Positions 31,720-45,800 of a stretch of DNA of 64,000 nt are shown one piece after another. Origin of the DNA: Acorus gramineus (lineage: Eukaryota > Streptophyta > Magnoliopsida > Acorales > Acoraceae); NCBI GenBank assembly GCA_030737835.1, contig JAUJYN010000016.1, positions 2,209,001 through 2,273,000 of the forward strand, given 5' to 3'. Position numbers and translations under genes: made by a program. Position 1 is the first letter of the stretch. Every line of letters starts with the position of its first letter. Below the pieces are notes generated by a model that was not told where the DNA came from, made no database searches, and worked only from the letters and a program-made list of their open reading frames with translations.

Positions 31720-34700
31720 CTGCACAAGATCCTCAAAACACTTTAGGATTCAAATTTAGCAAAGACTATGAAGGTGTTCATTGTAGGTACACAAAACAAA
31801 GAAAAAAGCAATTAAAAGATGCATCATACGCAAATGAAAAAGATGATAATGCAACTATGCAAAACAATATTAACGCAAAATATTGGAGATCCTCTCCCCC
31901 TCTATCCCAAAGTTGAAGATTCATTTATTAGTTAAACTTACAGTTTCATCTGGTACAATTGCATATCTCTCAAATGGCGAGACCCAGACTTTACCTGTTT
32001 ACATAATGATGTATACAAAAGTCCAATGAGATTAGTAGAGGAAACTGGAAACAGCAGCAACATGAGACATAATAATTAACCTGTCAAAGATATCTCGTTC
32101 GAGGATTCTATCTGTTGGCAATTGAATCCATCTGCACTCAAAGCTTCAAGAAGCTTGGGGATATTTCTGACAGTCAACAGCAACAAAATTGTGAAGTCCA
32201 GTTTTATAAGTGAAGACATCTTCAATAAGAAGCAGGCAGTAAGTAAATGTCTGGAATGATGTTTTTTTATGATACGTTAAATTCCTTATGTGATCCATTC
32301 AGTAGTCATGCACCACCTCATGCACATTCAAAGGCAATAGATGAACATGCAAATGATGCTGATGAGCTCCCCAGTAGACAAGTTAACCCTGGATATTTCC
32401 TAAATACAGTCCTCAAACCACCCATGTATAAGAAAGTAAATTAAGCCAACAAAATTGAATATCAATAAATCCAAGCAGAAAAAGAAAACTTGTAACAAAA
32501 AAACTCTCCCTAAAGCCAAGCTGTCGGCCCAAAGACCCATTTATTTACTGGTAAATATAGGAGGCAAAAAAAAAAAAAAAAAAAATTGCGAATGTAATCA
32601 CCGGTCAATAGAATCCCCATGTCCAAGTTGCCCACTTGTGCCCCTACCCCAAGAGAAAACATTATTTCTTTCTGATATGGCAAGGGTATGCCTCCATCCA
32701 CATGAGATCTTGATTACTTTCTGTACAAAATGCAAAAAATTAACATGAACTCAGACAAAATCATAACCTTGTAATATATTTTAAATGGGAAGTCTTGCCA
32801 AATACATATTTTTTAGATCAGCAAATATAGAGAACTAGAAGAACATGAGACTACCTGCTCATCCGGGAACTTGACATGAACTGGGGAACAGTGATCAACA
32901 TTATCACAAACACCCACCTGTCCAAACTGTATAAAAAGAGACAAAAAACATTGAGCAGAAGATTTGATTAAATATAGGCTAATAGCTACAACCTGTAAGA
33001 AGATTTGATTTGATGATGCATTATCCTATTTTAATTGGAGTTCTATCACAAATGATAAATATTTCTGGTGGTAGATCCTGACCTTCTATTAAAAAAAAAA
33101 AATTTTAAAAGAGGGAATTGCATTCTTAAGCTATCCTGAAGAAATTGATGGGCCTCTTAGGTATTAAAAAAGAATGAAGGTAAATTTTGTGAAGGGTGCC
33201 GTGACACACTTCCCGTTTACAACCCCACCTGCAATCCATTATATCCCTACATGCAGTCCCATATACCTCTTTAAACGAGCTATATATCTCATTTGAAATT
33301 TTTCACATTTACAATAAATGAATTCATTCAATTCATTGGAATATATAATTCACTTTTTAATATAAGGTTATACCCAGTGTTCTGATATGCGATATGCGGT
33401 TTGCATGCGGCTGGGGTACCGCACAGAGTATATGTGGTATGCGGGAGTATACGCGGTTCTATAATTTTTTATTAATAAAACATGATTCTATGGTGCTGAT
33501 TTTCAGGGAAGTTCATTACGTTTAATTGTTTGAAATTTATATGATACAACCCATATACAAATATACAATTCATGCAAGTGGTGAAACATGATAAAATTCT
33601 AAATGAAAACATATATATTCAATCATATTTGTCTCAATTTTTGAATAAAAATTGTCATGTGTCTCAAATGTTTATAATGTGAGGATGTCTAAGACATTAT
33701 ATTACTGATTGGGATGGAAGATATCATAATTCAATCCCATCTAAGTCCATCAATATTCAATCCCATATGGTTATAACAGATATTTTATTAATGGAAATCA
33801 TGGACCCCACGCGTCTTTGTTCCTTAATTGACACATGAAAGACAAATATCGACAGATCGACAGATTGAGAGAGTGACATAAACGTTGAGAGAGACTGAGA
33901 GATAGGCAGAAAAATAGAGGCAGAGAGATCAGATGAGAGAAATCAGGGAGAGAGAGAGAGTTGAAGAAGGCCTGAAGATCGAAGAATAAGAAGCCAAGAT
34001 CGAAGAATTTGAACAATTGAAGAAGACCTGAAGATTGGAGAAGGTGCCAATGAAGAAGAAGGCGTCGTCGATTAGCGCCGGCTCGAAGAAGGTGTCACAA
34101 TGTCTCGATGAAGAAGAAGGTGTCTTGATGAAGAAGGTCAAGAAGGTGTAGAAGAAGAAGAAGTTGTCAATTGGGGTCGGCTCAATGTTTCTTTTGCTTA
34201 TGTTTTTCATTTTTTTTGTTTTTTTAAGTATTAAATGGGTCAGGTGGGCTAAATAGGCCTACCCGACCCGTTTAATTGGCAAAACCTGTGCGGACCACAT
34301 ATGCAGGCCTTGCCCGCATATTGGTTGATTCTGGCCTATGCAGCCGCGCAGGCTGCTTTTCCGAACACTAGTTATACCTCACTGGCCGAGGTATATTATT
34401 TTCAAAAATAAGATAAAAATGTATGCGAACCGCAAGCAAAGGCTTTAAACATTTTCCTTCTATGATATGGAAGCTTGTGTGCAGCAGAATATGCCACTAG
34501 GGATCAAAATGTTAAGTCTATGTCATATAAACATGGTCCAAAAAAAGAAGTGATGGCATTTTTTCACTAATCAGAATATATTATGGGCAAGGATAGTGAG
34601 ACCTATCCCATGCTGGTTGTGGTATGCTTCAAATCAAGCCAAAAGCTGAGTACAAATTGACCGGGATTTAGAAGATCTTATTGGTAGAGATCTTTTGTGA

Positions 34701-37700
34701 GGTGAGGAACAATAATGAAATCAACTTTTACATATACAAGCAAAAGAGAACCAAAATTTTGGGAATGAGATATCGTCTTCAAATCCAAGCATTCATGTGG
34801 TTGATCTATTTGAAACAAAATTCTATCAAAGCAGAACCAGTGTAGTTAGGCGCAAGAGGAGAACGTGCCATATACCAATGATGGAGACTGGAGACCATAG
34901 AACATATTCTAATTACATGCAAAATCAACCATGAGACATCAAAAAGATTTAATATGCCTCGAGGAAAGTCGAATTACATTTTGTCAGGCAAATGTGGAAT
35001 TGTTTGGGAAGCAAAGAAAAAGAAGGGAACTAAAAAGTATGGGAGGGAAATCTGTCCCGCTTATTTGTCACGAAGTTTGCCAATCAATATGGCTAACTCA
35101 AAATGAGAAAATATTCAAAAGGGCTTGCAGTGTTGAGAATGATTGGAAAGTATTAATCTTAAGAACTGATGCAATTTTTTTCTTCAGACTGAAGACAATC
35201 TTTAGAAAGACAAACTACTCCGAAAGAATGATGAAGTGGGTGGTGGATCTTAGCAGTTTTGACATCCAAGACAGCTCGGGGGCAGTGATCAAAGCTCAGG
35301 TTCTGGCAGATCTCCTAGCCAATCTCACTCCACACTTCATAAGAATTGAAAGCAAAGCAGGTCTTCCATACCCCTAAAGAATATATAAAGACAGCATATA
35401 AATCCTCGACTTTGCATGTTGATGGAGCCTCGAAGCAAAAGGGAGCAAGGACTTGCCTCAACTTAAAGGACTAGGAGGAAGCATGTCACCGTGATCAGGT
35501 TCACGTCATCCAACAACAAAGAAAAATACAAAGCACTCACCATCATAATCGAAATAGTGAAGCAGCTTGGGGTATGAAGATCTTCAATGATTCACAACTT
35601 ATATCAAAGAATGGGAGTAAACCAGAACTGAGAAGAACGCATGGTTGCATATGAGGAAAAGTTCCAGACACTACTTCAACCAAGAATGCAACACCCAGGC
35701 CAATGCCCTGACCTGTCTCGCCCTGGTCTTTGAGGGGAAACCATCCCAAATCATAATTAAGGTTGGAATTTATTCAAAGGCCAAGCACAGAGATAGACAA
35801 AGCATAGGTGGAGTGCTTGTTCGGCAAGCCATGTTGGATGGAGGCAATCATTCTCTATTTGTGGGATGGGTTTCAACGGAAGTATGAAAGCTCCGCATGA
35901 AAACAACAAAGTTACAGCTCTCTCCTAACATTATTATAGAAGATTAGTTAGGGGCCCCTGCCCATTTGCATAAACACGACCGAATAGCAACTACTCAGAC
36001 ATATATGGGTGAAGAGTAATGCGGAAGCCACATAGGGGACATATCCTTGGTATACGGGGCTCTTTCACAAGGGTAATTCCGCCCTTACATGCAGAAAGGT
36101 GCTCAACACTAGTTTGATCCTGTACTTGTTATAAATGACATTGTCAGCATAACTTGTGCATTAAAAAAAATCTGAACCCAGCAATTCTGGGGATATAGAC
36201 ATTTTTGTAGTCATCAAGCACAAAAGCAATTAACATTTCATTGGATGAAAGTTTTAAAGACTGGCCAGCATCTTTAGCATGTGTAGAAAGGCAAAAGAAG
36301 AAGATGACCACTTCTTTCTGCACCATGAGCTGCTTAACTAGCATGGATTATTGATTTGGGATAAAGCATGTCTAATACAGAGGAACAAGTTTCATATATC
36401 TTTCCCAAGATTCTGTTATACACCCATTTATCATGCACATGTTTCTATCAGGGACTAAAAAATGTGAGATACTTCAGGTGGTGTGCCCCGACCTTTTGTC
36501 ATGTAGATGTGATACTTCAGTATCCAATGACTATATTAGTAAAATGCAACAAATATTGCAGCCAATAACTGCAATGAGGTTTATTTACCTTATTCCAACC
36601 CCAGCCATAAAGTTTTCCATCAGATGTAAGTGCCATTGTGTGTCTCCAACCCCCCGCTATCTAAAAAATTGCAGAAAAAATTAGGACAACCGTAACCCAA
36701 AGAGCAACAACTAGGCATGCCTATCACCCAGTTTTCTGAACAAGATTATACCACTAATTGAAGTTTACGAAAAACTACAAATTTGTGAATTACCAAAACA
36801 CCAGATGGCAAGATAACACTACCAGCACAAAGAGTTACGCATTTAAAAAATGTTAATCCAAAGACATAAACAGATTATTGCAGAATGATTTATGACATAA
36901 TTATAAACAGATTACTGCAGAACAATTTAAAACATAGCTACATTGTTGTCAAATCCAAAAAGGCAGCAAAAGACCATTGGGGCCAGATTATATATAAACT
37001 AGATGCAAGAGCATAATTCTGAAATTTCTCTTTTGGTTTTCTAGGGAAATTTAGAGAGGAAATAAATTTTAGTCGTGTGGTGGGGATTTTACCACCAATT
37101 CCAAGGAGATGGACACATGCCCTAAAAGTCAATTGGATAAGGAAAAAAAAGTATGGTGGGCCCCCTCTTTTGGTTAAAAGCCCCTGAAGGATCCACGTGT
37201 TAGCCCACGTGGCAGGTTATGCTCCACTAAAAGTTGACGCCGTCACTCCTGTTAGGGAAGTCCAAGAAGCAAGAAACCATAAAGGAGACATGCATGAATG
37301 AAAATGTGACATCATTCTGGAATGCATAGTTCGTTCCAAAAGTCCTCGCAAAGCCTGTGGTCTTCAAGAAAATAACTCCTTACCAAGAGGATGACACATC
37401 ATACGACACTCCGGAAATTTACTCTAAGAGAATGCACTTTCCACCTGCCCTTAACATCGATGCACCATGTTAAAGGAATCTACCCCTCCCCTTTGAATGG
37501 AGACTCTAAGAATAGATGTGTGCAGGACTACGGGGGAAGCAATCTAGGAGTCCAATTGCTTCACTCTTTTCCATCGAAAAGTAGAAATCGCAATCAGTAA
37601 GAAGTATACCCAAAGTCCAGGTGTTACACTTCTGATCACCTTACTCTTGCAGAGGTTCACAAAGGGTCACAAGCCACACATGCCATTGACAAACTATTAA

Positions 37701-39819
37701 CACCATAGCCCTCCTAAGCACGCATGACACCCTCATGTGGTGACTTATAATGAACCTAACAAACCATACGTGCTCTTGAATCACACTTTGACATGTGCTT
37801 AAAACTTGTAAGACTCTCACTATATGGCCTCACCAAAGCATGACACATGCACATACGAATATATGATGATGTCATCAAAGAATATCTGGCATGCAAGATA
37901 TCATCTATAAATAGAGATCCACACCCCTAAAATCGAGAGGTACAAGATTCATTCTTTGATTTTTCTTTCTAGTCAACCTTCTTCCACAAGAAAAGTGAGA
38001 TTCCTAACTTGAGCGTTGAAGAGTCTTTGGTGGGTGTCAAGGTCACGATTTTCTTCTCCGTCTCAAGCAATCCATTCTTGTTCTCTGGTGTCTCCTCTGA
38101 CGATCACTAAAACATTGGCAGCTCCGGCACCATTAGAAATTTGTTCTCTCATTGAGTAGTTTTTGCACTGAAATATTGGTCATCCTTTTGACATGGACAT
38201 AAATTTGGAAATCCAAAGTATAATGACAATAATAAAAAAGTGAAGGGAAAAATGCCTCTAACCACCTCAAAGATTGTGAATATCCATGTCGAGCCTCATT
38301 TTTTTGAAAATCTATATAACCCACTGATTTTATGGTTTTAGTTGACATAATTTTCGCGTGTTCATGTGAGATACAATATCAATCGTCATTACCTCTCCAA
38401 GTCCCCTCCGCCACCAATTCACTCATCGCCTCCTACCTATGTTTACAGTTCCCCGCCGCCAACACCTTACCTCTACAAGTCGTCCCCACCACCGGTTCAC
38501 TCTCTCTTTCATAAAACCCTAAAAGCCGCTCCTCAAACACTAGATAGACACATTAATCATACATATAGTTCATCAAACAATTGATAAACACAAAATAAAC
38601 ATTTACACTTTCTGACAACATTGATTAGATGCTTTGAAAGGGTGATGGCGAAAGGACCATTGGGAAGAAGAAGTTGGAGGGGTCTTTAAAGCTTTAAAAT
38701 TCTCAACTGTTGAAAATAGGACCGTTGGGAGGAAGAAGAAGCTCATTCAGTGATTTTGGACGGGCAGGGGTATTTTGGTCATTTTAGGGGATCTTTTTGA
38801 ATTTTTGTTAAATGTCAAGGGGTTATATGATATTCTTGGAATATTCTTCAATCATAAACGATAAATTTTCTGAAGGGGCTATTGCTTAACCACGATAAAA
38901 ATAGGGGGTTATATGGATTTTTTGAAAAATGAGGGGTTGATCTGAATATCAACGAACTTTGCGGGGGGGGGGGGGGGGGGGGGGGGGGGCCTATATGCAT
39001 TTTTCCCAAAATTGAAACATTTCTCATCGTAGGATAAAAATGTACTACAGCAAGAAGCGAATCAGATGCAACTATACAATACTAATAACTTTTACTAATA
39101 CTAAAGTTTCTTTAGGGTAACTTATCCAATACATAATTTGACAGATTATAGGTACAAAAATAAAATACATCTTACATTCCACCATACAAAACTTGAAACA
39201 AAAAGAAATTTGGGGTAATGGACCATTAGTCACTCAAACGCTGAGTCATCAAAATTCCAACACTTACATAAATATTGCATCTAATAATGCATAAGAAACA
39301 GATGTTAGTGTTTGACCTAGGAAATAAATTTAAAATATTAGGGCAACTAAGTAACAAAATTTGACAAACACCAAATTTTTTTGGTTAATTTGTAGCTTTA
39401 GCTTAATAGATGAATTTTAGATATCCCTTTAAATTGAAAAATAAATAAATTTAAAACAGTTGGGCAATCGCTGATTACAATTCTATGGAAAAAAAACTAA
39501 ACCTGAGATATACAAGAGCTACTTAGGGCTTCCAGCTGATGAGGAATAAGATGATCCTCAAAGTCTCCGTGTCCTAGTTGACCATATTTGCTCCATCCAT
39601 ATGTGTACAAAGCTCCAGAGGAGGATACTGTAATGGTATGCCGCCAGCCACACGCAACCATTGCCATTTTTAAGCTCTGAAATCATTCCATAATTGAAAT
39701 CGTAAACGAAAAGGAGACAATGAGAATGAAAATATTTTTGTGGTTGAGAGTCTCAAGACAAAAGAGAATAAGGAGACTAAACATTAAATTTTTCATTATC
39801 CCAATTACATACAAGTTTG

Positions 39820-39859
<40 letters not shown>

Positions 39860-42800
39860 GAGCGATAACATACGGTCCGTGCGGTCCATGCGATCCACAT
39901 ATATACGTCCTTGAAAGGAGTATATGCTTTATTTACTATCGCATAAACCCTTTTAAATGACGTATATACTCAATTCGCACAGACCGCATGGACTGCACCA
40001 TATCATTACTCGATATATATATACATGCAAGTAAAGAAATATTTCTAATGAAAGCAATTCTTTTAGAAAACATTGTGATATATCATTAATAGAAATTCTT
40101 TTACAAAAGAAATATAATATTCGTAGCTCACTCCTAAACAACTCAAAATATTAAAATGGTTGTCAGTATCTTTTTGTAGATACTGGCATATTGAATCTCA
40201 TCCAAGGCATAAATAAAATTCATCCAAGCTGCAAATGCATGCAATGAAATGCAAATGTACATGATATAGCTTCCAAAGTTGCCCTACCTGGATTTTGTAG
40301 TCAGCAATGGGTATTAGATGAAGTTTTGGAAGGGAAAAAAAGGCCTTCAGACCTCCCTTGGATTTTCAAAATTCCAGTAAATGAAGTCCACATGTTTGTT
40401 CACGGATTTCAATTTGTGGACATAGCACTTTGGTGCCCAAGATTAAGGAGGCTGGAGGGTTTTTTGAGTATGTTACTGTGCCCAAATAAGTGAGACTATA
40501 AGGATAAAATTGTTTGTAGAAGAAAACAAATATAAACTATTCTCTTAACTCCTACTTATAGATGATTACAATATAGACTTGTTACTAACGCAGCAGAAGA
40601 AAAATGGACTCGTCAAATATCAACCAACCTTTACCATGATGGATTTGTCTTTAACCTAAAAGTATGGTTTACGATCGACAAATCGGGATGCGGTAATCCA
40701 AATTAATATGCTTCGTGGTATACAGGCAATGGAGAAGATGGAACCAAATAAAGAAGTCCAAGACAAACTACAAAAGTAGCTGAATTTTTATTTTTAGGAA
40801 AATGACCCAATTAGTTGGTGAACTATCGGAAGAGAAGGGGACAACACAATCCCAAATAGTTGGTGTGATAAATACGAGGGAAAAGTACCGGAGTTGAGGA
40901 AGGTCGTCATCAAAATTCTCAAACTGCCATGGGAAGCATCTTCATGGGGCTCAGATTTACACCATATACAATCTAGAATGGAGTAAAGCTAGTGGAGTTA
41001 TTAACAATGCGAATAGCATAGGAACTTGATGTCGTAGTTGGAAATAACGGACTGAAGGGTATACCATGTAGTTGGCATATCTCATAAAAGTACAACTGCG
41101 GAATAGCGACGACATTCATGGTTAGGACACAAAATGAAGTGTAGAATGATGATAAAAAGGAAGCAATTCATACCCTTCTTGTCTAAAATATCATGTTGTC
41201 CACTGACTAACAACACGCTACATGGCCGCCAAACCATCTTAATAAAATGCTTCAGTATCACAAAGATGGGCTCAAGATATGTTGGCTCTGGAGTAGCCCA
41301 AATACGAGGTCCATGCTCGCATCAATACATTATTGTGATGCAGATGGAAGAGGGGTGGAGGTTACAGTATTGGTAGTGTTTCCTTTAGCTACTATTTGGA
41401 AAATGTGACATCTTTCATCGAATTTGTTGTTACCTCACCACAAAATGGGTCAATAGAAGTTATTGGCGGCTAGAGTGTACGGCTTGTCTTACGAACAAAC
41501 AAAGGATGCTTGACTCCCTCAAATGTAGGTTTTTAACAAACCCTATGGTTCGCATACAAGGGATTGAGGACAACCCCACTCAAGTGCAAACCCTAAGAAA
41601 CTCTACTCCCAACACCCCAAGGGGCATACAAGTAAATCGACAGTCAAATCTTCAGGCTTCGAGATTAATTTCTTGCGTGTGCATTTGGTGCAGACCGTTC
41701 TTCCAAGTGATCAAATCTGTAAGGGAGATGTATGAGCAGAAAAACAAGAACATGCTTTCTCGAAGTTGAGGGAATACCTAAACTCTCCTTTGATCCTATC
41801 TACACCTTTGAATGGTGAACCGCTCTTCATATACCAAGGAGTGTCGGTTACTCCTAGCACGACATTGTTACAAGAAGAAAGCCAGCAAAAGCCCATCAGT
41901 AAGATGATAGAAGATGTTGATGCTTGCTACTTCTCAATATAAATTTGGCTTTGTCTCTCGTAATGGCCAAACAAAAGGTTTGCCAATACTTTTAAGCATG
42001 ACAGTCATCATCACCTCATACCCAACTAGAACCATCTTGAAGAAGGCGCATCTGTGTGGAAGAATTATTAAATGGCCAATCGAACTAAGGACATTGAATA
42101 TTAGTTGATGATCTACAAAAAGGGTGATGTTAATTACACATTTCCTACTTGATTATGAGATGGAGAAAGATATGTCCTAGGTCATAGAAGAGATGGAAGC
42201 AACAACCAATGGTGCCTAGCAGTGGACCCTCAACATGGATGACTCCTTAAACAAGAGAGGGGCAGAGGTTGACATCGTCATAAGAATGCCTGAACGGACT
42301 ACAATAAGCATGACATAAGATTGAGCTTCCCTTCCTCAAATAAACATGGTCGAATATGATTGTTTGCTTGAAGCCTTGAAGCTCACCTATCCCCTTCAGG
42401 TGAGAAATCTATCGATGAGATGCAACTCACAGCTGCTCATAAACCAGGTGAACATGGAATACCTACCTACGGATTGCAAAGGAGTTAGTCAATCAATTTT
42501 CAAAGTGCAGAAAATGAATGGGCAGACACACTAAACTAAAGAGCATTTGCTCTACTCATGTGTCTTTACGAGGCATCTTTGGGAATGTTTACAAACTGAG
42601 GTCGGCTTGCGCGCACAACCCCGGACAATTGAAAACCTGTGAGATGCGGGGCTTCACCTGCGCCATGCGACAAGGGGCGGAGTTGTGTCTTGGGTGGCTT
42701 TGTCGATCATTCCTGTGATGATGTTGACAATTTGGCGAGTCCGCAATGCTAAGATCGTATTTTGCACAAATTGACAATATTTATACAATTAATATGCATT

Positions 42801-45800
42801 ATCATATTTTTAATATGGAGTCATATTTTAAAATTTAGAAATCTAAATTTGGCAGGTTATAAATTGGAGAAGGAATTAACATTCAAAGCTTAATCAAAAC
42901 TTCTAAAAATGATCTACCAAATCAATAAAATCTTCAATCAAATCAGTTTTGACATCTCCAACAAATCAATAAGATCTCTAACAGATTTTGCAATTATATC
43001 TCCGACATATTTTGCAAATAAGCATTAACAACTCAAGAAAATCAGCATTTACAACTAATTCAACCCTCAAAACCCCTATAAAAAGGGCACTCCAGAGAGA
43101 GAGGAGGGATCTTTGCATTCAGCCAAGAAGGAATTTATTTTCAGTTTTTGTTACTTCTTTTCGGTTTTCAGTTTTTTTTGTTTTTAGTTTTTGTTTTTAT
43201 TTCTTTAGTATTAGAGACAAATTTTCTTGTGTTTTCAACAAAGTGCATTATTATTTTATGGAATATTTTTATTTTTATTCTGGAATTTCATCAACCATGG
43301 TAGGCTAGAAAATCCTTCCATCAAGGAGAGGATTCCACCCCATGAGTTTGAGTAATTTATTTGTTTCTTTGTGCATTGATGTTTTCTGATTTATTCTTCA
43401 TGTTTATATAGTTTCTTCAACTCAGATTTCTTTTGATTATGGGTATTTCTAGATCTTTCGTCGTTCTACTTAGATAGGATACGGTTGATGCTTTATAAAC
43501 CCTATTTTTAAATCGAGTAGAAGTGAATTTTTTTTGAAATATTCTGTTTTCATTAAATGCAAAAGAAAGAATTATCATGATACTTGTGGCGTGGATTTCC
43601 AATCCTTGGTGGTCTTTTTTTTTTTATATACATTGATTTCAACTTATGCTTTTAAAATAGTTTTCTTAAATCAATCATTGATAATTTGTTTTTAAACCTT
43701 TTTGCCAAATATTAATAATCTTTTACTTTTATTCGTTTGCTTCAATAGCCTCCCTGTGGATTCGACCCTTTGCTACCACTTTCTACCTAGGTAAAGGTTT
43801 TATATTTTTGTTGGCAAAGACGAGATTTTAACTAAAATCAAAGCCACCAACAAATTGGCGCCGTTATCGGGGAGGCAAGGAAGAAGAGAGAAGGATGAGG
43901 AATATAAAGCTCAAGACTCATTGATCTAATTCCACTTCAAATTTTTGGATTTCCGAAGTGAACATCCTCCGTAGGTAAGTTCTCCATCGAAAAAAGCTCT
44001 AGTTTTAATCTTTGTGCATTTAGCGTATTCATTTGCATAAATCAACTTAAGGACAAAGCCCATTTAAAAAAAAAGATAAGGTCGGGATTTCATCACCCGT
44101 CCTAGGCCCAAAAATCACTACATTGCATCATTATCCCAAGCCAATTAAAATAAGATCAATTAGACATTGGCCTTAGGATTCTTGAGCTCATTAAGGCTAA
44201 GACCACAGAAAGTTCCACCAATTGCGCTCTTTGATCATGTTGATGTCTACGAAAGCCTTGTCCCTCTAAGGGAGACACTTTGTATTCTAGGAGGGTGGTA
44301 CTTAAGCGGGATCATTGTGACCCCACCACTACCTGGAGGCTGACCTGGTCAACGTTTCATAGAACCGAATTGGAGGCTTAGGTGTACTCTTCAAACCTGT
44401 TAGGAGCTGTCTAATATAAGAGAGAGCTTCAAATTTTTTTTCTGGTGCATGCACGGTAGAAGATCCAATAAGGGAGAGTTAAAACCTTTAGACCCTGAGA
44501 TTGAGAGAACCTTTCAACTACATAAGCGAGTCCTTAACCATTCATCACTCTTCACAATGGGTGAACGTGCCAAAATCTGAATGAGCTATATGCTCCTGGA
44601 TCTTCCGATCCACCAACCTGCATAGTGCTGCCGGCCACCACTGCAATCCAATTTGAGATTCGGCTGGCAACCATCAATATGCTTCCCAAATTCCATGGGT
44701 TCGAGAGTGAGCAAACCCTATATCCATCTATACAAATTCTTGACAGTTTGTCAAACATTCAAAAATCAGAACCTAGATGAGGAAGGTGTCAAATTGAGGT
44801 TGTTCCCCATGACTTTGGAAGATCATGCAGCTGCATGGCTGTATTCCCTATCCACCAATTCCATTTCAATATGGGAACAACTATCTAAGAAATTCATGAC
44901 AAAATTTTATCCTATGGCAAAAACTGAGAAAATCAAAGATGCCATTAGAACTTTTAGGGGGAGAGCTGAAGATGAATTTTCTCAAATTTGGGAAAAATTT
45001 CATGATTTGTTAATCAAATGCCCACACCATGGGCTTGACAAAGCCCAGCTAGTTCACTTCTTCTATAAGGGACTACCTCACACACATAGGAACATGATTG
45101 AGTCCATGCACAAGGGTAAGTTCATGGATTAGACCCTTGATGAAGCCTATGAGTTCCTTGTAGATTTCGCGGAGAATGCCCAGAATTGGAGTAGCTATGA
45201 CAATGAAGTTGATGATAGAGGATCTAGAAAGTCAGGTATTTATGAAATAAAAGCAGATCCAGATCTTAAATATGTCATGACCAACTTAGTGGATGGGGTG
45301 AACAAATTGAGCAAGAAGTTCGATACTTTTGCGATAACAACAAACCGGAACTCACAGAGAGATCCAAACCGCATAATGAATGTGGAACATGAGCCACACA
45401 ACATATGTCTCATTTGTGATAGTTCAGAGCATCTAGTGGAGTTTTGCCCACCATCAAGGCCGAGCAGGCAAACTTGATTAATTCATATAATGCCTTCAAA
45501 AAGCCCACTCCCAATTCTTTTGGCCCAGTCTACCATCCTGATAATAGGTTTCATCCAAACTTCTCTTATAGGTAGAATGAACCTATCCAATATCAAGGTG
45601 GTCCACCAGGGTATCAAAGAAATTTTTCCAAGCCAAGCCCGTCACAAGCTCCTCAGTTGAACCAACCTTTGGTTCCACCTCCTCCTCCTTATGTTGCTCC
45701 CACTCCTCAACAACCCTCACATCTGGAAGCCATGATGGCTAACATGATGAAGCAACAACAAGAATTCATCCATCAGCAGCAGCAAACCAATTTGTCACAA

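Noticed and set aside
32510-32701. Minus-strand frame beginning [20 protein letters not shown]
   Set aside because: It is the wrong frame of the UVR8 exon at 32720-32602, which reads [13 protein letters not shown] in the correct frame.
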